From positions 81,969,191 through 82,033,190 of the forward strand of contig NC_037681.1 in the NCBI RefSeq assembly GCF_003255815.1: a stretch of DNA of 64,000 nucleotides, given 5' to 3'. Shown piece after piece: positions 28,201 to 40,200 of this stretch; the stretch's first letter is position 1; each line of letters opens with the position of its first letter. The position numbers were made by a program, and so were the translations under genes. A model generated the notes under the pieces. That model was not told the origin of the DNA and ran no database searches. It was given only the letters and a program-made list of their open reading frames with translations. The stretch comes from Theropithecus gelada. Taxonomy: Eukaryota > Chordata > Mammalia > Primates > Cercopithecidae.

Positions 28201-31200
28201 GTAAAATTTCCCTTTCTTCATCACAATTTAGGCATGTTTCCATAAGTACTCATATCTTTTTTAGGCATTTACTACAAGAAGTTCAAAATCTAATCCTGTG
28301 CTATCCAATATAATACTGACTAGCCATATGTGACCATTACACACATAAAACATGCCAGGAATAGGCTTGGTATAAGTGGCTCACACCTGTAATCCCAGAG
28401 CTTTGGGCTGAGGTGGAAGGACCATCTGAGGTCTTGGGTTCAAGACCAGCCTGGGCAACATAGCAATACCCTGTCTGTATAAAAAAAAAAATTAAGAATT
28501 AGCTAGGAGTGGCAACGCACACCTTAAGTCTCAAGCACTCAGAAAGCTGAGACAGGAGGATTGCTTGAGCCCAAGAGTTTGAGACTATGGTGAGCTATAA
28601 TCACATCACTGCACCACAGCCTAGGTGACAAGAGTGAGACCCTGTCTATTAAAAAAAAAAAAAAAAAAAAAGCCAGGCGCAGTGGCTCACACCTGTAATC
28701 CCAACACTTTGGTAAGCCAAATCACAAGGTCAGGAGTTCGAGACCAGCCTGGCCAATATGGTGAAACCCCATCTCTACTAAAAATACAAAAATTAGCCAG
28801 GCATGGTACGGGGGGTACCTGTAGTCCCAGCTACTCGGGAGGCTAAGGCAGAAGAATTGCTTGAACCTGGGAGACGGAGGTTGCAGTGAGCTGAGATCGT
28901 GCCACTGCACTCCAGCCTGGACGACAGAGCAAGACTCCATCTCAAAAAAAAAAAAAAGGCCAGGCATGGTGTACACCTGTGATCCCAGCACTTTGGAAGG
29001 CCAAGGCGGGCGGATCACCTGAGGTCAGGAGTTCAAGATCAGCTTGGTCAACATGGTTAAACCCCATCTCTATTAAAAATACAAAAAAATTAGCCAGGCA
29101 CAGTGATGGGTGCCTGTAATTCCAGCTACTCAGTAGGCTGAGGCACAAGAATTGCTTGAGCCTGGGAAGTGGAGGTTGCAGTGAGCCTAGATCGTGCCAC
29201 TGCACTCCAGCCTGGGTATCAGAGCGAGACTCTGTCTCAAAGAAAAGAAGAAGAAGAAACTAAATAAACATTTTAAAGAATTAAAAGGTGGCCGGTCTAA
29301 ATTGAGAAGTGCTATAAGTATAAAACACGCACTTAATATTGAAGACTTGGTAAGAAAAAAAGGAAGGAAATACGTTACTAATTTTTATACTTATTACACG
29401 TGGAAATGGCATGGCAGATATTATTGGTTTAACATGATTAAAATTAGCAACCTGGTTTATTGTTGTTGTTGTTTTGTTTTTGAGTCTCACTCTGTTGCCC
29501 AGGCTGGAGTGCAGCGGCACGATCTCGGCTCACTGCAACCTCCACCTCCCAGGTTCAAGCAATTCTCCTGCCTCAGCCTCCCAAGTAGCTGGGATTACAG
29601 GCGTGCACCACCATACCTGGCGAATTTGACTATTTTTAGTAGAGATGGGGTTTCACCATGTTGTTCAGGCTGGTCTCAAACTCCTGACCTCAAGTGATCC
29701 ACCTGCCTGGCCTCCTAAAGTGCTGGGATTACAGGTGTGAGCCACCGCGCCTGGCCAACAACCTGCTTCATTTTGTGTTTTTAAATGTGCCCAATAGAAA
29801 ACTTGAAATTATCTATTTGTAGCTTTACATTAATACTTTGTACTATACTACTAATGAATAGCACTAATACAGAATAAATTGCAATTGAATAAACATAGGA
29901 TATACTACTTCCCTAAAGGAAATACGAACTGAATATTTATTTTGAAGTAGGCTTACCCATCGTGGTGGTGGTGATGGTGGTGGTGGTGGTGGTGATGCTG
30001 TGGACCAATAAATTGTCGACAATTAAATAATTCATTCCCAATAGTCTCCCCAAGAAAGTCCCCAGTTCGCGTGATACAAGACTCCTGAGACCCTTGTGCT
30101 ATATGAGTAGCATTCATTTCCCCTGAAATATCGTGTTCTGGGTCTTCAGAGTGTGAACAAGCATCCAGCATTCGCATTCGATTATCTACTGACGGCAATG
30201 ATTCGGTGTTAAAAACCAGGTCCTTTCCTGTTCCGCTGCTCGTCCCATTTCTTTCTGACGTGCCTTGGGAGTCCCCCAGGCAAATGCCTGCTTGACTCTC
30301 TAACTTTCTATTCCGAAGATCTGCACCACAACTGCTTTTGGGAGGATTATGACCATGATCGTCATCTTCATCTTCTTCTTTGAGGGCTTCAATATCTGCA
30401 ATGTCTTCTGACTGTACCTCACTGCCAGGGCTCCCAGCTGAATGGCTTGCATGGCTAGAATTGACCTCATTGCTAGATCCATCACTATGCCCACTACTGC
30501 TACCAGGACCACTGCTTCCATCTTCACCACTGTTGGCAGTTTCATCAGAACTTCCCTGCATGGATTCCTTTATTTTGAAACAAACAGATTTAAATAAATA
30601 TTTAAACCAATAAGAAAAAAGGTAACCAACATTAATAAACTGTACTTTTTAAAAACGCTGTCAGTCTTGTTATACCCCTTTGAACAATACAAAATGGAAT
30701 TAAAAACTCAACGGACATCAAAAATATTATGTAAAGGAGAGGACAAGCCGGAACATGAATTATGTATATATACCCAATTCAAATGATAAACATGCCAGAA
30801 AGCCAAAAAAGCCTTTAAAAGAAGAAAAACCTATTTTCATACCTCTGTGTCTGAAAGTCGTTGTTGCACATGTTTGGTTCTATTAATAAGCTGCTCATCC
30901 ATTTCAATGTCACTACCTCCACTTTGATGTGTATCGCTATTATCACTGCTTTGAGGACTAGCTGCAGGTGACCCTATATAAAATACATTTTTTATTTTTA
31001 CTTCTAATTTATATTAACATGGACTTAACAAAATGACATTATCATCTGACTCCTTGACCTAGTTACCAAAGCTTTACACTAAGTAGCCAAAAATAAAATC
31101 TCTAAATATGTTAACATTTGCTCATGATTTCTAAAAATGTAATAGATTTCAATTAAAAGTCAAGATGTTTATAGTTTTAAGAAAAATGCGCAGTGGCTCA

Positions 31201-34200
31201 AGCCTGTAATCCCAGCACTTTGGGAGGCCGAGGCGGGCGGATCACGAGGTCAGGAGATCGAGACCATCCTGGCAAACACGGTGAAACCCCGTCTCTACTA
31301 AAAAAAATACAAAAAACTAGCCGGGCGAGGTGGCGGACGCCTGTAGTCCCAGCTACTCCTGAGGCTGAGGCAGGAGAGTGGCGTGAACCCGGGAGGCGGA
31401 GCTTGCAGTGAGCCGAGATCCTGCCACTGCACTCCAGCCCGGGCGGCAGAGCGAGACTCCGTCTCAAAAAAAAAAGGAAAAAAAAAAAAAGAAAAAAGAA
31501 AAATGGGTAACACGAATATGTTAAAGGTTTACATCTCCTCAAAATGAACTTTATGACTGATACAAATATATCATTATATAAAATCAATGAACTCTAGAAA
31601 ATCACTAAAACAAAACTAAGTCATGTTGCCATGAATTTCTAACGCTCAACTTACAAGGTGATGGAGCTGTTCTTCTGAGCTCTTCTTCCTCTGAAGGAAA
31701 AGGAAAAAACAAGAGAAAAACATTCTAAGTGACTGAGCTTCTTTGAGACAGTGTATCAGTTGTTTATATTGTTTAATCAACAAGATACAGGCAGAGAATC
31801 TTGCAATAAGGTCAAGTCTCCGCCACCTGCAGTAGTTGTTGGGGGTGCCTGCACAGAAAAGCCTAAGAGAAGGGTAGTATATGTTGCCAGGAGACAAAAA
31901 CTGAGTTCAAGTAACGTTTCAGAAAGCCCTTGAAAGCTATATATGTTAAAAAAAAAAAAAAAAAAAAAATACCCACTGGCCGGGCGCAGTGGCTCATGCC
32001 TGTAACCCCAGCACTTTGGGAGGCCAAGGCAGGCGAATCACGAGGTCAGGAGATCGAGACCATCCTGGCTAACATGGTGAAACCCCGTCTCTACTAAAAA
32101 TACAAAAAAATTAGCCAGGCGTGGTGGCGGGCGCCTCTAGTCCCAGCTACAAGGGAGGCTGAGGCAGGAGAATGACCTGAACCCAGGAGGCAGAGCTTGC
32201 ACTGAGCCAAGATCACGCCACTGCACTCCAGCCTGGGCAACAGAGCAAGGCTCCATCTCAAAAACAAAACAAAACAAAATCAAAAAAAACAAAACAAAAC
32301 CAAAAAAAACCCACAAAGCACCTGACATGGCAGAAAACTTTAAAGCAGAAAACACAGAAAGATAACTGAATCATTATGTTCTACTCTTAAATTTTTAAAA
32401 CAAAACTTGTTTACAAAACGAAATCCCCAAAGCTTTTGTTTAAAAAAAAGATAATCAAAGCTGAGAAAATCCAGTAACTACAAAGACTTTATCACTATCC
32501 TTCACTTAAAAGGTAAACCAAAACACGAACTAATCACAGTATTAATCCTTTTATATGTACTCTTCCATCCATCCCACACTTATTTTAAAATAAAGATTGA
32601 ACTGAATGTATAAGCAGAAAATACTTCAAATCTGAATGAGAAGCTCTCAACAATTTCCTTCAAAATACATGACACTACTAACCTTTCTTATTTCCAATGG
32701 GAATATTAGTATTTAATAAAGATGCAAAAGAACTCTGTTTAGATAACTGAGCCTTAGCTGCTAGTGCATTATTCCACAGTGCTTTAATTAACATGGATGC
32801 CAAGTACAACGTCTAAAAAAAGAGAGGGAGAGATTAAAGTTGGAGAATTCCAGGCAACACTAACAAATTTAATATCCTTTTTGTCACACTGAAATGCCAA
32901 GCCAATAAAATGAAAGTTAAATTATCTGAATCACAAAGAAATTTTCACTTTACGAGAAAAAAAAAAAAAACTATCATTATGTTTTAAATGTATTACCTGT
33001 TCAGTATGAACACTTGGCTCAAGAGCTGAGACCAGATTAAGTAGATGTCTAAGTGGTACCGGATCCAAATTCTTGATGAGTGAAGGAAATAAGTCATGTA
33101 TATACCGACTACAATGTTTCAACTAGAAAATCAAGTTAGAGAGAATGGTCAAAAATAATTGCCCAATACATGTAGATTACCTGATATAAAAACAGCTTGA
33201 AAGTCAAAAATTTGGCCAGTACACTAATATTTTTTAATATAATGGTAAAATGCTAATTATCCAAGATGAGGAACGGCAGTGCATAAAAGAGCAAAAATAA
33301 ATTCACCTAAACAGAAATTAAACTTAACCAAACAAATGACAAGCTGAATTGCCTAATTACAAGAGGGAAGGCTGGGTGTGGTGGCTGATGTCTGTAATTC
33401 CAATACTTTGGGAGGTTGAGCTGGCAGGACAGCTTGAGCCCAGGAGTCTCAGATCAGCCTGGGCAACATAGCGAGACCTCACCTCTATAAAAAATACATT
33501 TTAAAATTAGCTGGGTGCTGAGGTGCACACCTGTGGTCCCAGCTACATAGGCGGCTATGGTGGAAGATCTCTTGATACCAAAGGAATTAATTTACATGTC
33601 ATAATACAAAAATAAATAGTAAATTAAAATACAAATAAGACAACAAATTACACTTAGGAGAAAAAAGTAAATTATCACAACTATGCCAGATTTCTCTTAT
33701 TAAATCTTTATAAAGTATTTATATAATGCTTTTATTTCACTAGAGTACACAACAGAAACCCTGACAAAGATCTACGAAATAATAAACCATGAGATACAAA
33801 GACTTCTTTGTTATAATAAACAAACATGTAAATTCATGGACAATACAATATTTATGAAGATATAAAAACTAAATATTACATCATGTAAAATAAAAGCATT
33901 TTACAGCCATCAAGTTGCTAACTACTAAATCAAGATAAGGTAATAAACAGAAGATTAGACAAGTAATTCCCAATTTGAGGGCTGTCAAGTGTAAAGTTTC
34001 CTACTTTTAATACATAAAAAGTCTTAAAATATAGATTTTATTCAAAAACACTGATTTTTATATTTTGTAGGCATACACATGAATTCTCTTCTGCTGCTTC
34101 TCTTTCAGGGTAAATATGCATAACCTAATACTGAAATATAAGGTGAAATACATGTAAGAAAACCTAATACTGGAGGAATTCTATCTTGGTGAGGTTTCTT

Positions 34201-37200
34201 ATAAATTACACTACGTGCTTCTACTACTATTTACTTTAACATCATTAGATATTCATTTAAAAAACAATGGTAGTACTTCAATACTACAAACAGTATTTGA
34301 TTTTAAGGAGAAGTGAATACCAATAAGTTTAACACTTTTATAGGTCTTGACTAAGAATGTTCATTTAAATATAGTATTAAATAACATTACAGATTAAAAT
34401 ATACAGGTTAAGTATCCCCTATCTGAAATGCTTGGAAGCAGAAGTGTTTCAGATTTTGGATTTTTCCACACTTTGGATTATCTGCATTATATACTTACTA
34501 GTTGAAGATCTCTAATTCAAAACTCCAAAATCTGAAATGTTCCAATGAGTACTTCCTTTGAGCACCATGTTGGCACTCAGATCTCAAACTTCGTAGCAGT
34601 TCACATTTTAGAGTTTTGGATTAGGAATTCTCGATCTGTACTAACAGTTTTCTCTACTTTTTGCCAACAAGTAACTCATATATAGTTTTTCTACTTAAAA
34701 CATGATAAACACACATATATACATGTTTTTATATATATATGTATATAAACCATATATACTACACGTAATGTATAATAAACTTCTGATTTTCTGCCAATTT
34801 AACCATTAATATAATGAAATTTCCATAATATACTTAATTTTGATAATCAAATATCTTGTTGGGGTTTTGAGGGATTAATCTGCCACTTGGTTATTTTGTT
34901 TTGTTTTGTTTTATATAGAGAGATGAAGTCTCATGATATTGCCCAGTCTAATTTTAAAACGCCTAAGCTCAAGTGATCCTCTTGCCTCAGCCTCCCCAAG
35001 TGTTGAAATTATAGGAATGAGGCACTGAGCTCATTTCTAAGTAACAAGATCCTTGAGAAAAAAAAAAAAAATCATAAAATCCTGTAACTGAGGTAAAAAA
35101 AAAAAAAAAAAAAAAAAAAACAAACCACTCTTTCAAATGTGTACATTATTTAATTCCAAAATACAGAAAAAGTATTAAGAATGCGTGGTGGTGGCAGCAG
35201 CAGAGGAGGAGGAGGAAGAGGACAAAGAGGAGGAGGATAAGGAAGATGAAGAAACAAAGGATGATGAAGAAGACAAAGAAGAAAGACGAAAACAAAGACG
35301 ATGAAGATGAAACAGAAAAGGATATCAGGGAAGATGGGAGAATAGAAAACGCCAGGAATCTATTTCTATACCAAGACAAAAAACTGTACTAGCCAAATCA
35401 GATGTAAGTATCCTGGAACTCCAGAGTCAATCTGAATTTCTATACTTACCAATTTCAGCCTCCAATGCCATAGCTGCTACTGCTACCCATTTCTGACACA
35501 CATACTCCCAACCCACCCATGCAATGACAGGCAGCTATGGAGACGGCAATACAGGTTTCTGGTACAGTTTCTGGACACAGGTGGGCAGTAAGAACCACGT
35601 CCCCCAACATTAAGATTCTCTATTCTGACAGCTAGCTGATTGCTAATTCTGACTGATAAGGTGCAGGCACTGAGGCTGGCTGCCATTGTTTCAACACAAA
35701 TCACCTGAAATGATTACTAGACGTCTTAGAGTTGTACCTGTTTTTTGGGGAACAAAACCAAAAAGGAAACAACAAAAAGTCCACAGAAAATACACCTGAA
35801 GTCCACCTGTTGCACTTCCTAGATGAATTTTTTTTTTGAGACAGTCTTGCTCTGTTACCCAGGCTAGAGTGCGGTGGTGCGATCTCAGCTCACTGCAACC
35901 AGCACCTCCCAGGTTCAAGTGATTCTGCTGCCTCAGCCTCCCGAGCAGCTGGACCATAGGCGTGCGCCACCACACCTGGCTAATTCTGTGGGGTTTTTTG
36001 TTTTGTTTTTGTATTTTTAGTGAAGACAGGGTTTTGCCATGTTGGCCAGGCTGGTCTTGAACTTCTGACCTCAAGTGATCCACCTGCCTCGGCCTCCCAA
36101 AGTGCTACAATTACAGGTGTGAGCCACCAAGCCCAGCCACTAGACAAAGATTTTAAATAACTTTATCTCCAAGATAATAAAAGAGTAAAGACAGGAAAAC
36201 ACTGCATGAACAAAATGAGAATATCAGCAAAGGAACAGAAATTATAAAAAGGAACCAAAAAGAAATTATGGAAATGAAAAGCGCAAGAACAGAAAGGAAC
36301 AATGCAGTTCACTACACAAGGATTCAAAGGCAGCTCTGAGCAAGCAGGAAAAAGAATCAGCATACCTGAAAGTAGGACAACTGAAATTATCAAGTCTGAG
36401 GAAAAGAAGAAAAATGAATAGCCTAAAGGACCTGTGGGATACCATGAAGCAGAGCAACACATTCATTTTGGAAATCCTAGAATGCAAAGAAAAATGGAAA
36501 GACAGAATACTTAAATAACTAAATACAACCCAATTTGATGAAAGATATGAATCTACAAATCCAAGATGTTCAACAAACTCCAAGAAGGATACACTCAAAA
36601 AGACCTCTATCGATACACAATGCAATCAGAATACAGGAAGCCAAAGACGAAAATCTCAAAAACCACAAGTAACTTGTTGCATACAAGAGATCCTCAGTAA
36701 GATTATCAGCGAATTACTCTTCCAAAAACTTAGAGGCCAGAAGCAATGAGTTGATATATTCAAAAGGCTAAAATAAAAATCTTGCAATAAGAATTTTAAA
36801 TTCAGCAAAACTGTCCTTCAAAAATTAGGGCTGAAATTAAGACATTCACAGAAAAAAGCTAAAGGAGTTTGTGACACTTATACCTGCCCCATAAAAATTG
36901 CTAAAAGGCAGTTTCCCAGTGTGCTTCCAGCCACTAAATGGGAGAAGAGGACACAAGATGGTAGCAGCCACAAACTCTAGCTCCAGCCTCCCACCGCTGC
37001 TCAATGACCTGGTTAGCACTGGGGCAGCCAGAGCTGAAATGACTTGGCTGAGCTAGCCTGAGTTGAAAGGGTGGCTCTTTTTTCACAGCCGGCCAAATGA
37101 CTCACAAAACCTAGAATGCTTGAGGAAAAAGTGCTCACTATGTTGGGTTGGGCAACATGTGGAGGAACTGAAAGCCTGGAGCCTGGGCCCAGGAATTGAG

Positions 37201-40200
37201 GAAATGTGAGGCTGGGGCTCAGAGGTGCTCACATTGAGGCAGACCCTTGGGTGATCAGCTAGTTGCCAGAGTGCTTCAAGGACCTTGGCCCCAAGCTCAC
37301 CTCCAACTCCTGGGTACTTGGTGCTCTCGTGGAGCACTGTACCATGCCCCATACTATATAAGCTTGCTGGGACCAGCCCAATCTCAAGAGCCCCACAGCC
37401 CTCTATTGTTGCTGTATCCCCCATGGAGCACCTGTCTCCTGCAGGACAGGCACTCCCCGAGGAGAGGGACAGCAGCAATGAACTATCTCTGCGTTCTCTG
37501 ACCAGCATGAAACCAGCACAAACAGGCACTAGTAATTGTTGGAAAGAACCCTTTTCATGTGTTCAAAAGTTCTGGGGAATAACGGAATGATTTAATTTGG
37601 TCTTTGAGTAGGGTACAAGATGAATATGAATTGTCTTGCAAAGAGAAAAAAAACGAGACAAATGCTAACAAGAGTCCTTCCAGTTGAAATAAGATATCTG
37701 ATAAATACATAGGCAATTATTACAGACAGTATTGAAATTTTAGTTTATAACTCTACTTTTTATTTTTCACATGATTTAAAAAACAAATACAAAGAATTAT
37801 TATTAACCTGCCTTACTGGGCACACAACATACCAAGTTGCAATTTGTGACAGCAGTAATAAAAATGGAGGGATGGAGTTATTAGGAGCAGAGTTTTTACA
37901 TGGCATTGAAGTTAAGCTGGTATAAATTGAAATTAGACTGTTATACCTTTAGGATGTTAAATGTAATCTCCATATTAAATACAAAAGAAAATTAAAAGGA
38001 AATCAAACTGTTTCACTACAAAAAACAAACAAAAAAAACAACAACAAAAACACCACCACCAAAACAACTAAACATACAAAAAAGGCAGTAATGGAAGAAA
38101 GGAGGGAGAAAACCACGATAAGACATAGAGAAAAGAAAAGGCAAAATAACACAAGTTTGTCCCTCTTTATGAGTATTTTAAATGCAAATGGTTTAACTCT
38201 CCAATCAAAAGAAAAAGACAGAATTGATATTTTTCAAAAACTTGATCCAATTGTCTTTAAGAGGTTTGCTTTATATCCAAAGACACAAAAAGGTTGAATG
38301 TGAAAGGACAGAAAAAGATATTCCATGCAAACAGCAAGCAAAAGCAAGCTGGGCTGGCTATACTAATATCAAATAAGATACAATTTAAATTGTAAAAAGG
38401 TTACCAGAAAAAACAAATGGAATTATCATTTAATCCAGTAATCTGATTCCCAGGTATATGTCTAAAAGAATTCAAAGCAAGATATCAGAGAGGTATCTGT
38501 ATTCCCATGATCACTACAGCATTATTCCTAACAGCCAGGATGTAAAAGCAGCCAAATGTCCATCAACAGATGAAAGAACAAAAAAAAAAAAAAAGTGCTA
38601 CAGGCCAGGCATGGTGGCTCATGCCTGTAATCCCAGCACTTTGGGAGGCCAAGGCAGGTGGATCACTTGAGCCCAGGAGCTCAAAACTAGCCGGGTCAAC
38701 GTGGCAAAACCCTGTCTCTACTAAAAAAATACAAAACTTAGCCAGGCATGGTGGGCATGTGCCCATAGTCCCATCTACTTCAGAGGCTGAAGTGGGAGGA
38801 TGGCTTAAGCCTGGAACGTCAAGGTTGCAGTGAGCCATAATTGTGCCACAGCACTCCAGCCTGGGTGAAAGAACAAGACCGTGTCTCAAAGAAAAGTGTG
38901 TGTGTGGCCGGGCGCGGTGGCTCAAGCCTGTAATCCCAGCACTTTGGGAGGCCGAGACGGGCGGATCACGAGGTCAGGAGATCGAGACCATCCTGGCTAA
39001 CATGGTGAAACCCCGTCTCTACTAAAAAATACAAAAAACTAGCCGGGCGCGGTGGCGGGCGCCTGTAGTCCCAGCTACTCGGAAGGCTGAGGCAGGAGAA
39101 TGGCGTGAACCCGGGAGGCGGAGCTTGCAGTGAGCAGAGATCCGGCCACTGCACTCCAGCCTGGGCGGCAGAGCGAGACTCCGTCTCAAAAAAAAAAAGA
39201 AAAGTGTGTGTGTGTGTGTGTACGCGCACAATCCAGTATTCATCCTTAAAAAGGAAGAAAATGCTGACACATGCCACAACACAGATGAATGTTGAAGAGA
39301 TTAGGCTGAGTGAAAAAGCCAGTCACAAAAGGACAAATATTTAATGATTCCACTTATATCAGAAACCTAGGGTACTCAAAATCATGGAAACACAAAGTAG
39401 AATAGAGGTTACCCAAGGCTGATGAGAGGGGGAAATGAGGAGTTGTTGTTCAATGGGTATAGAGTTTCAGTTTTGCAATGTAAGTTCTACAGATCTATTA
39501 CACAATGTGAATAGACTTAACACTAGTGAACTACACACTGAAAAATGATCAAAGGGGATAAACTGTATTTTTTTCAAACCACAGTTTATCTTTCATAAGT
39601 TTACCAAAGATAAAGAAAAACTTTAGTAATAAAATATTCAAAATACCAAGAAGATATGATCATAAACATTATGAAGACTGGAAGAAATAGAGAAATAAAA
39701 AGTTTCACAATAATAGTTGGAGACTTCAATATCCAATTTTCAATAAAGAGAATAACCATAAACAAGGACATAGAGAATCTGAATAACACAATAAGCCAAA
39801 TAGACCTAGGAGGCATATACAGAGCACTTCATACAACAGCAGCAGAAAACACATTTTTCTCAAATGTGTGGGACATGTTCCAAGATAGACTGGATGCTAG
39901 ACCACAAGTCTCAACAGATATTAAAATACAGATAATCATACTAAAATGTTTCTCTACCCACAGCAGGAAGAAGCTAAAAATCAGTATCAGAAGAAAAACT
40001 GGAAAGCTCACAAATTTGTAGAAATTAACACATTCAAACAGCCAAAGGATCAAAAAAGGAATCACAAGGGAAATTAGAAAATATTTACAGATAAAATACA
40101 ACAGAAAATAGAATGCAGAAAGAACAATGTTCAGAAGAAAATTTATACATGAAAACTTATATTTACAAATGTAAATGTGAATTAAAAAAAAATCTCAATT

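Larger units (their letters stand above)
26170..29956 (-). other. USP34: USP34 intron, 3.8 kb
   Basis: A MER5A interrupted by an Alu, a MIR interrupted by an Alu, then three head-to-tail Alus and one inverted Alu. 26170-26927 and 29256-29459 are unique. Confidence 0.9.
31691..32682 (-). other. USP34: USP34 intron, 992 bp
   Basis: Contains one Alu (31979-32312) preceded by an A-run at 31950-31969. The rest is unique. Confidence 0.92.
35320..39590 (+). mobile_element. Old L1M element, broken and rearranged
   Basis: 'gaagatgggagaatagaaaa' (5' region) at 35325; ORF1-like decayed sequence 36150-36910; start of the ORF2 region at 37560-38400 ('aaactctccaatcaaaag' type sequence); ORF2 end from 38400 and 3' part to 39590. 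No intact frame. Interrupted by Alus at 35827, 38604 and 38906 and by a GC-richer block at 36915-37560. Confidence 0.75.

Noticed and set aside
30561..30561. Met codon of exon 9 as a translation start
   Set aside because: The frame is continuous from the upstream exons; it is an internal Met.
30380..30613. Plus-strand open frame opposite exon 9
   Set aside because: It mirrors the repetitive codon use of the true USP34 exon.
35146..35379. Minus-strand open frame rich in Ser, Leu and Phe
   Set aside because: It is the complement of the GA-rich low-complexity stretch.
37083..37590. Overlapping open frames of 148, 84 and 101 aa on both strands
   Set aside because: No domain, no splice or promoter context, and opposing frames over the same GC-rich bases; typical chance frames.
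39656..40021. 121 aa open frame as a possible gene
   Set aside because: It carries L1 endonuclease words and lies in L1 debris.
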